DNA of 64,000 nt. It comes from Xiphydria camelus. Its lineage: Eukaryota > Arthropoda > Insecta > Hymenoptera > Xiphydriidae. The first letter of the stretch is position 1; every line of letters starts with the position of its first letter. Below are positions 13,692 through 25,056 of this stretch, piece after piece. The notes below the pieces were generated by a model that made no database searches, had not been told where the DNA came from, and was given only the letters and a program-made list of their open reading frames with translations. The stretch is taken from NCBI GenBank assembly GCA_963678675.1, contig OY783200.1:23512190-23576189 (forward strand), read 5' to 3'. The translations under genes and the position numbers were made by a program.

Positions 13692-16600
13692 ATGATCCTC
13701 CGGAGCCTGGCGACGCTCTGTGTCGTCCTCCTCGCGCACTCCGTTCTCGCCCAGGACCTCTACTACGGCGAGTACGAGTACCGATGCCCGCAGTACTGGA
13801 TAAAGTTCCAAGACTCCTGCTATCGCTTCATCAAGAGTCCCCTGAGAGCGAGGCAGGATGCGCGCAGGAACTGCGAGGCCTACCAAAGCGATCTGGTGGG
13901 CATCGATTCCCTGGAGGAGCACGGCTTCCTGCTGTACCAGCTCCTCTGGCAGGATCCGCAGCATCGCAAGTGGTACACGGGCGCCAGGCTGCAGGGTGGC
14001 TACTGGTCCAACGAGGTGGACGGTTCCCAGCTGATCAACATGGAGAACGCGTTTTTGCCGGAGCCGAACGACGGCGTCTACGGCAGGGAGTATCTCGCTT
14101 ACTCGTTCAGCAACAGCCTCAATCGGTGGGGCCTGGAGAAGGTGACCGAGCGAGAGGAACTCCTGTACATTTGCGAGGCGCCCGTCTCCGTGCTGCACAC
14201 GGTCGCCGAGGACGATCGCACTTATCAGTACGGCGTGGACGTCGATAATCCGCTGAATATACCGAGGGGACCTTACTTCATCAAGCAACCCACGAGCAAA
14301 GTCTTCGACGTCTCCAAGAGGCGCAACAACAACGATATTTACCTGAGCTGCCTCGCCGGCGGATATCCCACGCCGACCTACGAGTGGTTCAAGGAGGAGT
14401 ACGAGAACGACAGGCTCATCGCGCGGAAGATCGACCCGCTCTCCGACAATAGGTACACGGTCAGCGGCGGCACCCTGCTAATTTACGAACCCGAGCAGGT
14501 GAGCGCACCGGCGGTTGCGAGCCACGCGTACGAGGCGAGTTCGCGAGAGGCTTTCATCGTTTTCCCCTTGCTCTCTCTCCGTAGACGCTGGACCGTGGCA
14601 CGTATCACTGCAAGGCGACCAACGAGTTCGGCACGATCATATCCGAGAGCGTCGAGCTCTCCTTCGGCTACATCCTGGAATTCAACCTGAAGCGCTCCGC
14701 GGAAAGCGGCGATCAGAACTGGGGCAAGGCCGTGTACTGCGACCCGCCACAGCATTTCCCCGGCGTCAAGTATTACTGGACCCGCGATTACTTCCCGAAT
14801 TTCGTGGAGGAGGACAAGCGAGTGTTCGTGTCGTACGACGGGGCGCTGTACTTTTCCGCGCTCGAGACGATCGACCAGGGCAATTATTCTTGCAACGTGC
14901 AGAGCAAGGCCTCGGACACCGGGCGAAACGGGCCGTTCTTTCCGCTCAGGGTGAATCCGCACTGTGAGCAGCTGCCGCGATCGAAATTACAAGCTTTCGA
15001 CGCACCGCGACGATTCGTCACACCCGTATCTTTACTTTCCAGCGTCCTACCAGCAGCTCAAGTTCCCGAATAACTTCCCGAAAGCGTTCCCGGAAGCGCC
15101 GGTCGCCGGCGAGGAAGTCCGATTGGAGTGCATCGCCTTTGGATAGTAAGATAAATCGGTTCGATCGCGAGGAGCGAATCGTGGTGATTGACGTGATTAC
15201 CGGTTCTTTTTTCTCGACAGTCCCGTCCCGTCGTACAACTGGACCAGGAGAGGCGCCGCTCTGCCGCGCAGTGCCTACACCATGAATTTCAAGAGAGTCC
15301 TGATAATACCGCGCGTCCAGGTCGAGGATCAGGGCGAGTATATCTGCAGGGTGCGCAACGATCGGGTCTCCATCGAGAACTCGGTTCAGCTGACGATACA
15401 AGCGGCGCCGAACTTCACGATTCCTCTGGTCGACAAGCACATGGACAACAAGGGAGAGCTGACTTGGACCTGCGAGGCGTTCGGCATCCCGGACGTCTCC
15501 TACAGTTGGTTCAGAAACGGAGAGTTACTCGAAATGCTGACACTGCCCGGCGAGGATCGGGATCGTTACTTTATAAGGGACAACGTGCTGTCGATCAAGT
15601 ACCTGGATCCGGAGAGGGATCCGGCCATGTATCAGTGTCGCGCGAGGAATCAGTTGAGGACCAAGTACTCCTCGGCGCAGCTCAGAGTGCTTTGTAAGTA
15701 TCGCGGCGGCTCCTCCGTTTTTCCTCGATAACTTTTGCTGATCTGACGCGACGTCGCACACAGCCTTCAAGCCCACCTTCAAGAAGCGTCCGATGGAGCC
15801 GGAAACGTACGCCGCGGAGGGCGGAAACGTGACGATCCTCTGCAACCCCGAAGCGGCGCCGCGACCGAAATTCGTCTGGAAGAAGGACGGTAACGTTCTG
15901 GGCGCCGGTGGGCGAAGGAGGATCCTGGAGAACGGAAATCTCATCATTAGTCCCGTTTCGCGCGACGACGAAGGCACCTACGTTTGCACCGCGACGAATC
16001 AGTACGGCTACGACGAGAGTCGCGGCAGACTGATCGTATTGCGTGAGTTTCCGCGACCTTGATCTGCTCTCCCTTCCGCCGCAACCCGTTGAAGTCGCGC
16101 GATTTTACTCAACCTCGTCTCCTCGAACCACCAGGATCCCCGCAATTCATAGAGACTATGCCGCCGCGCGTCATCACGGCGGTCAACTGGAACCAGACGC
16201 TACGCTGCATGGCGGACGCCGACGAGGTGCTGGACGTCGCCTACATCTGGACGCACAACGGCATGCGCATCCGCGAGAAGGACCTGGCGAGCAACCCGCG
16301 CCTGCACATCGACGGCGGTGTGCTGGACATAATAAACGCGACGTTCGCCGAGGGCGGAGTGTACGAGTGCATCGTGAAGAGCGCGGTCGGCAGGATATCA
16401 ACGAGGACCACGGTGCTGGTCGAGGGTCCGCCGGGGCCGCCCGGCGGCGTGCAAGTCGTCAACGTCGTGAAGACCTCCGCGACGCTGCGATGGACCGACG
16501 GCGCTTTCAACGGTCGTCCGATCCTCATGTACACCATAAGCGCGAAGACCAACTGGAACGACACTTGGTTCAACATCACCGAGAGTGAGTTCTCAATTTC

Positions 16601-17857
16601 GAACACGCGATGATGTCGTTCGCGCGAACAAAACTCGCGACTCTAATATTACCCCGCGTGTTTCCTCCAGACATAACGGCGATCGAGGTGGACAGGTACA
16701 ACGGCCGCAAGGAAGCCGACCTGGAGAACGTCCTGAACCCCTTCACGGCCTACGAGTTCCGCGTGTCCGCCTTCAACGAACTGGGATACGGCTTGCCGTC
16801 CTTGCCGTCACCGCAGTACAGCACGCCGTCCGACAAGCCCGCCAAGCCGCCGGCGAACGTCGGCGGCGGCGGCGGCAAGATCGGCGACCTCACCATCACC
16901 TGGGATCGCCTGAAGCCGTCCGAGCAAAACGGCCCCGGCATCCACTACAAGATCTTCTGGCGCAGGAAGAGCGAGAACACCGAGTTCCAGACGCTGGTGC
17001 TGAAGGAATACGGCGACATCGGGCGCAAGGTCGTGCAGATCGAGCAGCAGTATTATTACACCGAGTACGAGGTCAGGGTGCAGGCCATCAACGAGATCGG
17101 AATGGGCCCGATATCCGACATCGTGACGATCTTCAGCGCCGAGGACATGCCGCAAGTCTCGCCGCAGCTCGTACTCGCGCGCAGCTTCAACAGCACGAGC
17201 TTGAACGTCAGCTGGGCGCCGATCGAGCAGACGCGCGAGAGGGTGCGGGGCAAACTGATCGGCCACAGGATCAAATACTGGAAGGAGGGACTGCGCGAGG
17301 AGGATTCCGTCTACTATCTCTCGCGCACCACGAGGCCGTGGTCGCTCGTTGTCGGTCTGCAACCGGACACGTATTACTACGTGAAGGTGATGGCTTACAA
17401 TTCCGCCGGCGAGGGCCCGGAGAGCGAGCGCTTCCTGGAGAGGACGTACCGCAAGGCGCCGCAGAAGCCGCCGTCCTCCGTGAACGTGTACGGCGTGAAT
17501 CCGTCCACGGTGCGCGTGGTGTGGCGTTACGTGCAGCCGAGTCTCGAGGAGGAGCCGCTGATCGGCTACAAGATCCGCGTGTGGGAGCTCGATCAGGACA
17601 TGAGCACCGCGAACGACACGATCATACCGGGCGGCTCCAGGCTCGAGGCGGAGATCAAGAATCTCAGCCCCGGCAAGGTCTACCACCTGCGAGTCCTCGC
17701 CTTCAGCAACGGCGGCGACGGACGTATGTCCAGTCCCGCTCACACCTTCCAAATGGGCGACACCGATCAGTTTCGCAGCAGCGCCAGTAAGAAGATCCTG
17801 AACGCCGGTCTCGGTGTGTCTCTGTTGATTTTGCTGCGACTCCTCAACTTTACGTAG
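13692..17857 (+). CDS. Cont: Contactin (C-type lectin, Ig and FN3 adhesion protein)
   Basis: Seven exons: 13692-14498, 14585-14963, 15043-15145, 15221-15693, 15764-16042, 16135-16584 and 16671-17857. The total is 3678 nt (1225 aa), with every junction GT-AG and in phase. Residues 1-20 form a signal peptide (ILRSLATLCVVLLAHSVLA). Next come a C-type lectin domain (about residues 30-165; CPQYWIKFQDSCYRF to LLYICE) and six Ig domains with YxC motifs (GTYHC, GNYSC, GEYIC, AMYQC, GTYVC, GVYEC). Four FN3 domains follow, then a hydrophobic tail (LGVSLLILLRLLNFT) after a small-residue stretch, as in GPI-anchored proteins. Insect Contactin acts with Neurexin IV and Neuroglian at septate junctions of epithelia and glia (family knowledge). 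The gene is compact, with introns of only 70-92 nt. Intact; no frame problems. Confidence 0.97.
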
Positions 17858-20014
17858 AGACACAGAGGCTAATTCGACGGCTCGCGTTCGTCGCGATCGC
17901 GCGACCGGGTGGATTCGAAATCAACCGAAGTGTTCGATAGTGTTAGCCAGCGGTAGTTGCGACGATCTGTTTCGTTCGAAGCCGAGGGAGATGCGGAGGA
18001 TTCGAAGAATGCGGGGTAGCCTCGCGTAGTATTGGTAATCGTCCGTAAACTGCATTGAGAATCTCACATTCGAGGTAGGTACTTTTTCTTTTGTAATATC
18101 TGGCGAAGAGAGCGAACGAGGGAGTAATTGTCGAGCGAGAAATTATTCTCGAGCGCGACGCGCCTTTGCACTTAAGGAATTTTATATCCACGAAAGTTAC
18201 TTACGCGCGTGTGCACTTACCGCGGGCTCGCCCACTCGGTGTAATATAGTGTGAATACGTCATAAATTGTTATCCATCGTGCGAAGGTACAAAATAGACA
18301 TTCCGCTGACGCGCTCCGTAACTCGTCTCATCATTACGGAGTGCGCGGCATCCGTGCGAAGACAAAAGTCGACGAGCGATCGCCGGCTACACAGATGATA
18401 ATAATTCGAATCATTGCACTAGTTCGAGCTGCATTTCGTCCGTGCCAGACGTATCTTCGTTTCTCTTTTCGTTCGACGATCGTCGTGGACTGTCGAGTTC
18501 GCGCCCGAAAAAAATCAGTCCGTCTCTTATCAAATCTCGTAGTTAGTTCTTAAGTTTCGATTACCCCTTGCTCTCGATGATTCCATTGCAGCATTACTTT
18601 CCGTCCACGCGCGCCCAGGTAACCGGATGTGTGGTATCGCGTGAAACCTGTCGAATGTACAAGAAGATATGATATTATTCCGCGCCGAACGATCCCACGC
18701 TAACCGCAATCATTACCTGGGTTTTTATGCTTAACTTAATATAAGATGCATATAAATATAAATATATATATTATATATATATGTACGTATACGTCGAATT
18801 TGTAACTCTAACGGAACGGTTTATGAGTCGTAAGGATTTTGCAAGAGCGTCTTTCCGACTTCTATGTATTTTTTTCCACGTTCCTTTCGAAGAAGAGAGA
18901 GTCGAGACGTTCCGTTTTTTATTCTTATATACCACGAATCAACTGCCAAGAGCAAGTGACAAATAAATTTTCTACGATAACTGACCGTGGAGAGTTTTTC
19001 TTCGCCGTCCCGAACTTTCCCTCCCTTCGTCGTGATCCCGTACGCTCTTTCCGCGCATCCATCCCTCCGGCAAAGCTCGCTAGCGATCCTTTCGTTAAAT
19101 ACCGTTTATTGGAGAGAACGTCGAAGGGGCTGATACATTTGAACAGGCGTGCAAAATCCAGCGGGGATTTCGCGATACATATCTGCGTGTATACGGATTC
19201 GATGAAATAAAAAATGTAAGAAACAAACATCCCCCAATGACTACAATAAATACGTTCGATATATGCGCACGTTTGAACCGCCGCCGCGTGCCGGCTATAT
19301 GCAGCAGCGGCGTAAGTATTACAACAACGATAAATAAATAAGACGTGGATAAGATAAATGAGCGGCGAAGAGACGCGCGCCGACGTCGCGGATCTTCCCG
19401 CGGCAGTGTATCGGACTGTCGCGCGCCCCTCGTTGCGATGACAGTGCAATTACCCTCGACACACGGTCTTTTACTTTATATTACACGGAAGACTCTAGAC
19501 GAAATCTGTATCGTCGTTACACCTATCGCTAATCTAACGCGACTAACATCAACGATCGCCGATGGATGTCTGCTATAAATGTAGTTTACGTCTATTTCCG
19601 TATCTTTAAAATGCGCTAACAAATACGTGCGGTTAACCACTGAACACCTTCACACCCAGAGCATAACGTACTAATCTCTCTATCAGGGTTGGTAAGTATT
19701 CGCATAGAGCGTGTGCGGCGAGATTGCCGGCGTGGAATTGCAGTCGAACTTGGAAAACACCTGAAAGGAACAGCTTTTTTTTTTTCGGCCGGACGCACCT
19801 GCCAATGCTTCCCGCCCGGTCGAGTCCTGAAAGAGAACCGTAAGGAGGAACGCAATGATTAATAGACAAGTGAAAGCGACGTCGCGTTGGGACGATCATC
19901 GCGCTGCGCTCGGCTTCCCCCGGAGGATCAGGACGGCGACTCGTCGTCCGCGAGACCACCGGCGGCGGCGACGAGCGATGGACCGATCTGAGGATGGAGT
20001 GCGATCGGCGGTTC
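17858..20014. other. Convergent 3' region between Contactin and Gat
   Basis: Tail-to-tail interval of 2.16 kb. It should hold the 3' UTRs of Contactin (plus) and Gat (minus). Candidate poly(A) signals AATAAA on the plus strand occur at about 18962 and 19206. On the minus strand the complement TTTATT occurs near 19106, so the two 3' UTRs may overlap. An (AT)-rich run lies at 18750-18782. No coding exon was recognised; short ORFs here show no family motif. Confidence 0.5.
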
Positions 20015-23000
20015 TTAGAGCGGCGTTAACTCGACCGCCGGTTGACCCATCTTCGTTCGCAGGGCGATCACGTCGTCCTCTATTCGAACCAGTAGCTTGA
20101 ATTTCTGAAAGCGAGACTCCACGGTACCCTCTCCGCCGAGAGAAATCGGAAATACCGCGGCGGTCGCGCCGCGATGAGAGTGCGTTACCGTGATGAAGTC
20201 GCCGGGAGTGGTGTGCCACGCGTAGAGCATGTACCCGGGTATGCAGAGCATGGAGGAGAGAGCCGTGAACCAGCCCAGCACGTGCGACCACCAGGGATAC
20301 TCGTACTCCAGATATTTGATGGGCGTCCATTGCACCAGGTTGAAGATGAACACACCCTGAGATGAGGGATGCAGACATTGGTGCGTAACAAAGTTATCGA
20401 GACAATAAAAACCGGGGAAACTGTCTTAATCATCTGTGGGCGGTCTGATCCCTGCTAAAAGTATCCGATAGAACGCAAGAGAAAATTGTAGGAGATTAAA
20501 AAGTACCATAGAGTGACAAGTTCTATCGCTTCTTATAATTTTCACATTGAATACCAGACAAAACAATAAGATCGACATAATATCTGTATACGTTTCTGCA
20601 GTATTTCACGTGAAAGTGATAAAAAACGATTGATTTCACGCTCTATAGTATTTTTGAATCACATTTACCGTATTCTATCGTTTTCCAGAGAACGTTTTTG
20701 ACAGGGATGTCTCGCTTTTTGACTACTTAAATTTCGAGTTATCCAATATAGTCATCTTTTGGATAACAGGAAATCTAAGTTGACAAAAAGCGAGATATTA
20801 AACTGGCTACGAATGACTTCAAGATAACTCTTTGGATTTTATCGTCCGGCTTGGAGCGCGACACTTTCGAAGAGAGTCGCGCGATACGCGAAGACAGCGT
20901 TGAACTTACGATGCAGATCATGGGAGTGGTTATGGTCCAGCAGAATTTCCACCACTTGATAGGATAGTAGCCGATCATGTCGCGAAGGCCGTCGTAAAAT
21001 CGGTCGGTCCCGAAGGCCCAGCTGATGGAGATGCACTCGAAGAAGATGAGGAAGAGGAGGCAGAAGCCAGACACCGCGTACGAGTCGAGTATCTGGAAGA
21101 CGTACATGCCGCCCTCGGAGATGCAGGAGAGACCGACCAAGTAAGAGATGCCGCAGACGATGGCGATGAAGATCTCCTTGCGTCGTCGCAGCAAATGCGG
21201 CCACTCGTCAACCTGAAGAGACGGTACACGTTCGGTACTTCTTCGCGGTCCCGAAATTTAAACCTTTATGCGAATTAATGGAACTGAAATATTTTCTATT
21301 TCGTACATTCCTAATTTACGTGAAATGAAATTTACTACAAGGCTTTCAAGTTTTGTCCTAATTATCTTCTAGTTTTTCACGATAAAATGACATTTGAAAA
21401 AAATGTTTTAATTTCATTCATTGATACAAGGATGTAGGTATAACTTTGAATGAAAGCTTTTGTCGAAATTAACCGATTAGTATCATTTTCAATTATCGAA
21501 TAATTTTTGTTTGCACAGATATTCAATTAATATCGCTCCTGCAATGCTTAGGAATCGGTTTCAGAACTTGTACACTTCTTTAATAAAATTAAGCTTCGGG
21601 TCGAATTTTTTAAACAATGCGAAATTGCTTTGTCCAATGTCTCAAAGAAAAAATTGCTCGGCAATTAAAGTATAAAGCGAATACTAATGGGTTAATCGAT
21701 CCTTCTAAATACTCATACCCTTATAGACACCTTTACAAAGATGAATTGAACGGAAACACTTTTTTCACGTAGTTTCACGATGAAAAACTGAAAGGTAATT
21801 GTAAGAAATTGTCCATTCTACATCGGAGAGAATTAAAATGACAATAAAGATGAAGGGCGATCGTACTAATAATAAACGAGAAAGATAATTAGAACATATG
21901 AATTAGAACTGTACGAAACCGAAGTGCCTTGATTCCATTAATCAGCAGAAGACGATCCTGTGAAACGACAAGATTACCATAGCCGTGATGAAGCCCTCCA
22001 TCGTGCAGAACTGCGAGTCGAGCCCAATGAGCAGCAGCATGAAGAAGAAGAGGCAGGACCAGAGCGGTGCTCCCGGGAGCTGCAGCACCGCCGATGGATA
22101 GACGAGAAAAGCCAAGCCCGGTCCGGAGACCGCCACTTCAGCCACGGGCCTCTGCTGCTCGTGGGCCATGAATCCGACGACGGAGAAGATGACGAAGCCG
22201 GCGAACATGCTGGTCGAGGAGTTCACGGAGCAGACTATCAGCGCGTCCTTGTAGACGTTGTTGGTGAACTTGTTGTAGCTGCCCAACGCGACCAGCGTGC
22301 CCAGACCGAGACCGTAGGAGAAGAAGATCTGGGTGACGGCGTCTATCCAGACCTTCGAGAATCAAGCGGAGCTCGCGTTTGAACGATTTTAAACGATCGC
22401 GTGAAACGAGTCGAAGAGATTTATCTCGCACCTCCGACTCGGTCAATTTCGAGAGGTTCGGCGTGATGTAGAAGCTGATCCCTTCCATCGCGCCGGGCAG
22501 CGTGATCCCGCGGATGAGCAGAATCGTGAGCAGGACGTAGGGGAAGAGCGACGTGAACCACACGACCTTCCCGGTCCACTTGACGCCCTTCCAGATGCAG
22601 AAGTAGCAGACGATCCAGACCAGGAGAAGGGTCCCCGCCAATTCCCACCGGATGCTGCCCACGTGCTCGACGCCGGAGCTGATCTGCAGAGTGCGTCGCC
22701 TGAAAAACGTCGTGAGTGTGTGAGCGAGCGAGCTACGCCCCCGGCGAGGACTCGGCGGGCTGATACCGACTCCCAGAACTCCTTGACCGGGTCGCTGAGT
22801 TCCCGGACGGTGACGTTCTTGTTGTTGATGTAGCACATCTTCACGGTTTTGGCCGTCATCTTGTTCACCTCGTCCCAACAGTTCAGCGAGCTCCTGTCGT
22901 AGGGATTCACGCAGGTTTTGGTGTTCCAGTAATTATCGCAGGTCCGCCAAGGCACGTCTGTGGGACGGAATTAGGGCGCCGGTTTATCGGGTTTACGATT

Positions 23001-23761
23001 TCTTCGATCTGATAGCGGTTCGAGCCGATTCGGAGTTCTCCCTTCGGTGTCTCCGGCGCGTAACATACTGACCGCTGCGCATGGACATGAAGAAGTAGAA
23101 GATGGCCCAGGCCAGGATGACGATGTAGTACACGTTCATCCAGCAGGACATGACCGCCGCTGCGTAACCGATACCCTTGAAGAGCGGCGCGATTTTGAAG
23201 ACCCCCAGACCTCCCACCGTCAGCATCTGACCCAGCGCCAGCTCCATGAAGAACATGGGAATGCCGGCGAGGATGAGCGTGAGGAAGTAAGGTATGAGGA
23301 AGGCGCCGCCGCCGTTTTTGTAGCAGAGGTACGGAAATCTCCAGACGTTGCCCAGTCCGATGGCTAAACCGACCTGTCGAAGAACGTCGCGCTGGTAACC
23401 GGTCTGCCGCAAGTTATCTGCGCCGAGCACTCATTCGGCAGTCTCACGAAAGCGTCTTCCAAGAAATTTGCAATTTTTCGTTTGAAAAAAATGTAATGTG
23501 CAACTTGCATTTTTCCTTTGCACGAGCTTTCGCGCGATAGGATTTCAGCATTTTTGTGAAAATACCGCTGCGACATATCCGGTGCAAGATCTGCAGCCGA
23601 CTTACCACGCTCAGGATGAAATCGAGCTTGGTACTCCACGTCCCTCGTTCCGGGAGGGGTTTATGTTTCGACGTCGCGGAGCACGTCAGGTTCAGGGCGG
23701 CTCTGGCGTCGTCGGCGTTCTCCGAGTCCGCCAGCTCGGGGTCCCTCGGCGTCTCCGTCAT
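20015..23761 (-). CDS. Gat: Sodium- and chloride-dependent GABA transporter (SLC6 family)
   Basis: Eight coding exons on the minus strand: 23761-23606, 23373-23073, 22957-22771, 22699-22432, 22352-21978, 21212-20910, 20356-20189 and 20104-20015. The total is 1848 nt (615 aa), in phase throughout. The start is the first in-frame ATG after a stop. The SLC6 signature of TM1 is intact ([20 protein letters not shown]). The EL2 cysteine pair ([10 protein letters not shown]), TM6 [18 protein letters not shown] and TM8 [17 protein letters not shown] are also present. The protein takes up GABA with Na+ and Cl-, mainly in glia in insects (family knowledge). Eleven to twelve TM segments are covered, with cytosolic termini ([18 protein letters not shown]). 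The donor after FWE (22771, GTCGGT) is weak but is the only one keeping FWERRTLQIS in frame. The last intron is only 84 nt and stop-free. Confidence 0.97.
20450..20706. mobile_element. Palindromic MITE, family D copy 1 (Gat intron 6)
   Basis: It begins CCCTGCTAAAAGTATC and ends TTTTTGACAGGG, with internal inverted segments (TTCTATCG against CGATAGAA; TTATAATTTTCACAT). The same layout recurs at 58704-58950 inside the mGluR-like gene. It lies directly against a family A copy on its right. No coding capacity. Confidence 0.6.
20704..20850 (-). mobile_element. MITE, family A copy 1 (Gat intron 6)
   Basis: Inverted ends GATGTCTCGCTTTTTGAC (from 20706) and TTGACAAAAAGCGAGATATT (to 20799). They are followed by a tail whose reverse complement (ATCCAAAGAGTTATCTTGAA) matches the copy at 31712-31848. 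Non-coding. Confidence 0.6.
21213..21977 (-). other. Gat intron 5
   Basis: A 765-bp AT-rich intron between the TM8-encoding and TM9-encoding exons. No repeat family or coding exon was recognised in it. Confidence 0.6.
23432..23600. repeat. Dispersed repeat F, copy 1 (Gat intron 1)
   Basis: The stretch from GCAGTCTCACGAAAGCGTCTTCC to the region of ACATATCCGGTGCAAGATC is similar over its length to about 45505-45730 in the mGluR-like gene, in the same orientation. Shared words include TTCCAA.GAATTTGCAATTTTT, TTTCAGCATT and AATACCGCTG.GA.ATAT. It fills most of Gat intron 1 and contains no open frame of note. Confidence 0.55.
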
Positions 23762-24734
23762 CCTCTCGCGGGTTCCGACTTCCGCTTTGTCGTTCCTCGG
23801 CCTCTCGATCCGCGCGACTCCCGACAGTGTCCTTCTTCAGCCAGGAAGTTGGCGTTGACGCATAACAGCCCACCTGGGCTCGACCGAATTCCCCGGAGTT
23901 AACGATTAAATCGATCGCAGACTCCCGCGCGGTCTACATTTACCGGAGAAAAATTCGCGAACTCGTATTCCCACCGGCGATAATCGCGCCCCAGTTTCCA
24001 GAAGAAGTCCTCGGATTCCGGAAATCCGCGCGAGCACTTAGCCCGGGGAAAATCTGCGGAAGGCGATTACGGCGCTGCCTCGAACGAAGACAATGCGAGG
24101 CGTGGGGGGGAAAGCGTCGTCGCGATCTTCGAGGCACCGAGGAATCAATGGGACTGCTCGACAATGACAGAGCCCACCTAACTGTGCCTCTATTGGATGA
24201 TTAGGGTTGCCCGTCTCTTCGCGTCTCGATCCCGTGGAACGAGTTCAACTTCTGACATCTTTTCTCGAGAGCTGAATCGAGGAAGCGGATGAATAAATTC
24301 GAAAGGGGAGTTGGAATAGATCTTAGAGGGCTCGAACGAAAGATCGCGATCGACTGAAATTATCCCCCTGTAAAATCGATCGCGATCTGGAATAGTTCCT
24401 TGAATTGGAGCCGTGTACCACTTGTATAATACGCGGCGAGAATTTTCTACGAAAAAATTGGTACGGTTTCGTGCTACCGGAGCAAGAGACCAGGATTCTG
24501 ATAAAAAATAGTATTTCTAGATCAATAACTGAGCTGGACCGTGTTATATTTTACATTGGAGATATAGAGTAGACCGAGGCCGAATATTGAAAATGAACAT
24601 TTCGATCGTTCATATTACTTCGTTTCTCTGAAACGATTATTCTAAAGAATAGCAAACGTTTTTATCGTCTCCTGAATAATTGTCTGAATGGGTATACGAC
24701 TTATTAGAACGAAGGTACCGATTTCTTCTTCTAA

Positions 24735-24860
24735 GGGCCGGTTTTACCAACATGGTATAAACGCGGTATAGCGCTATACTGAGAATAACCAGCAATAAGC
24801 CTTATGGTTATTCTCAGTATAGCGCTATACCGCGTTTATACCTGTTGGTAAAACCGGCCC
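24735..24860. mobile_element. Intact PIF/Harbinger-like MITE, 126 bp, with TAA target duplication
   Basis: An almost perfect hairpin. The left arm starts GGGCCGGTTTTACCAACATG and the right arm is its reverse complement, ending GGTAAAACCGGCCC. A loop of about 13 bp (GCAATAAGCCTTA) separates them. It is flanked on both sides by TAA (24732-24734 and 24861-24863). A 3-bp TAA/TWA duplication and ends of this G-rich type fit PIF/Harbinger elements. The high arm identity suggests recent insertion. Confidence 0.85.
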
Positions 24861-24936
24861 TAAACAAGTATTTTCCTCTTCGAGAGGAATTGAGTTCGTA
24901 TATTTATCGCGAAGGGGAAATATTTGTGTAGAAGTG

Positions 24937-25056
24937 CGTGCGGTTTCGGGTATTTAGGCGAGCGTATTGGGTGATTGCGTAGTGCGTGGCAGGGCGTCTG
25001 CGATTCCGGGTATTTAGGCGAAGGTATCGGGTGATTGCGTAGTGCGTGGCAGGGCG
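24937..25056. repeat. Two-copy ~60-bp tandem duplication
   Basis: The segment containing GGGTATTTAGGCGA, GGGTGATTGCGTAGTGCGTG and GCAGGGCGT occurs twice in direct succession with a few substitutions. It produces a duplicated peptide in a non-coding minus-strand frame. Confidence 0.75.

Noticed and set aside
13692..13692. Upstream coding exon for Contactin
   Set aside because: The first exon already encodes a complete signal peptide starting at this ATG, with no need for another exon.
14483..14962. Minus-strand and alternate-frame ORFs across Contactin, Gat and the KIAA2013-like gene
   Set aside because: They are shadows of GC-rich coding exons; the spliced sense frames account for all conserved motifs.
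23661..23873. Upstream 70-codon minus-strand frame as an alternative Gat N-terminus
   Set aside because: It begins at a GTG and is in a different frame from the conserved [13 protein letters not shown] exon. The in-frame ATG at 23761 is the first after a stop.
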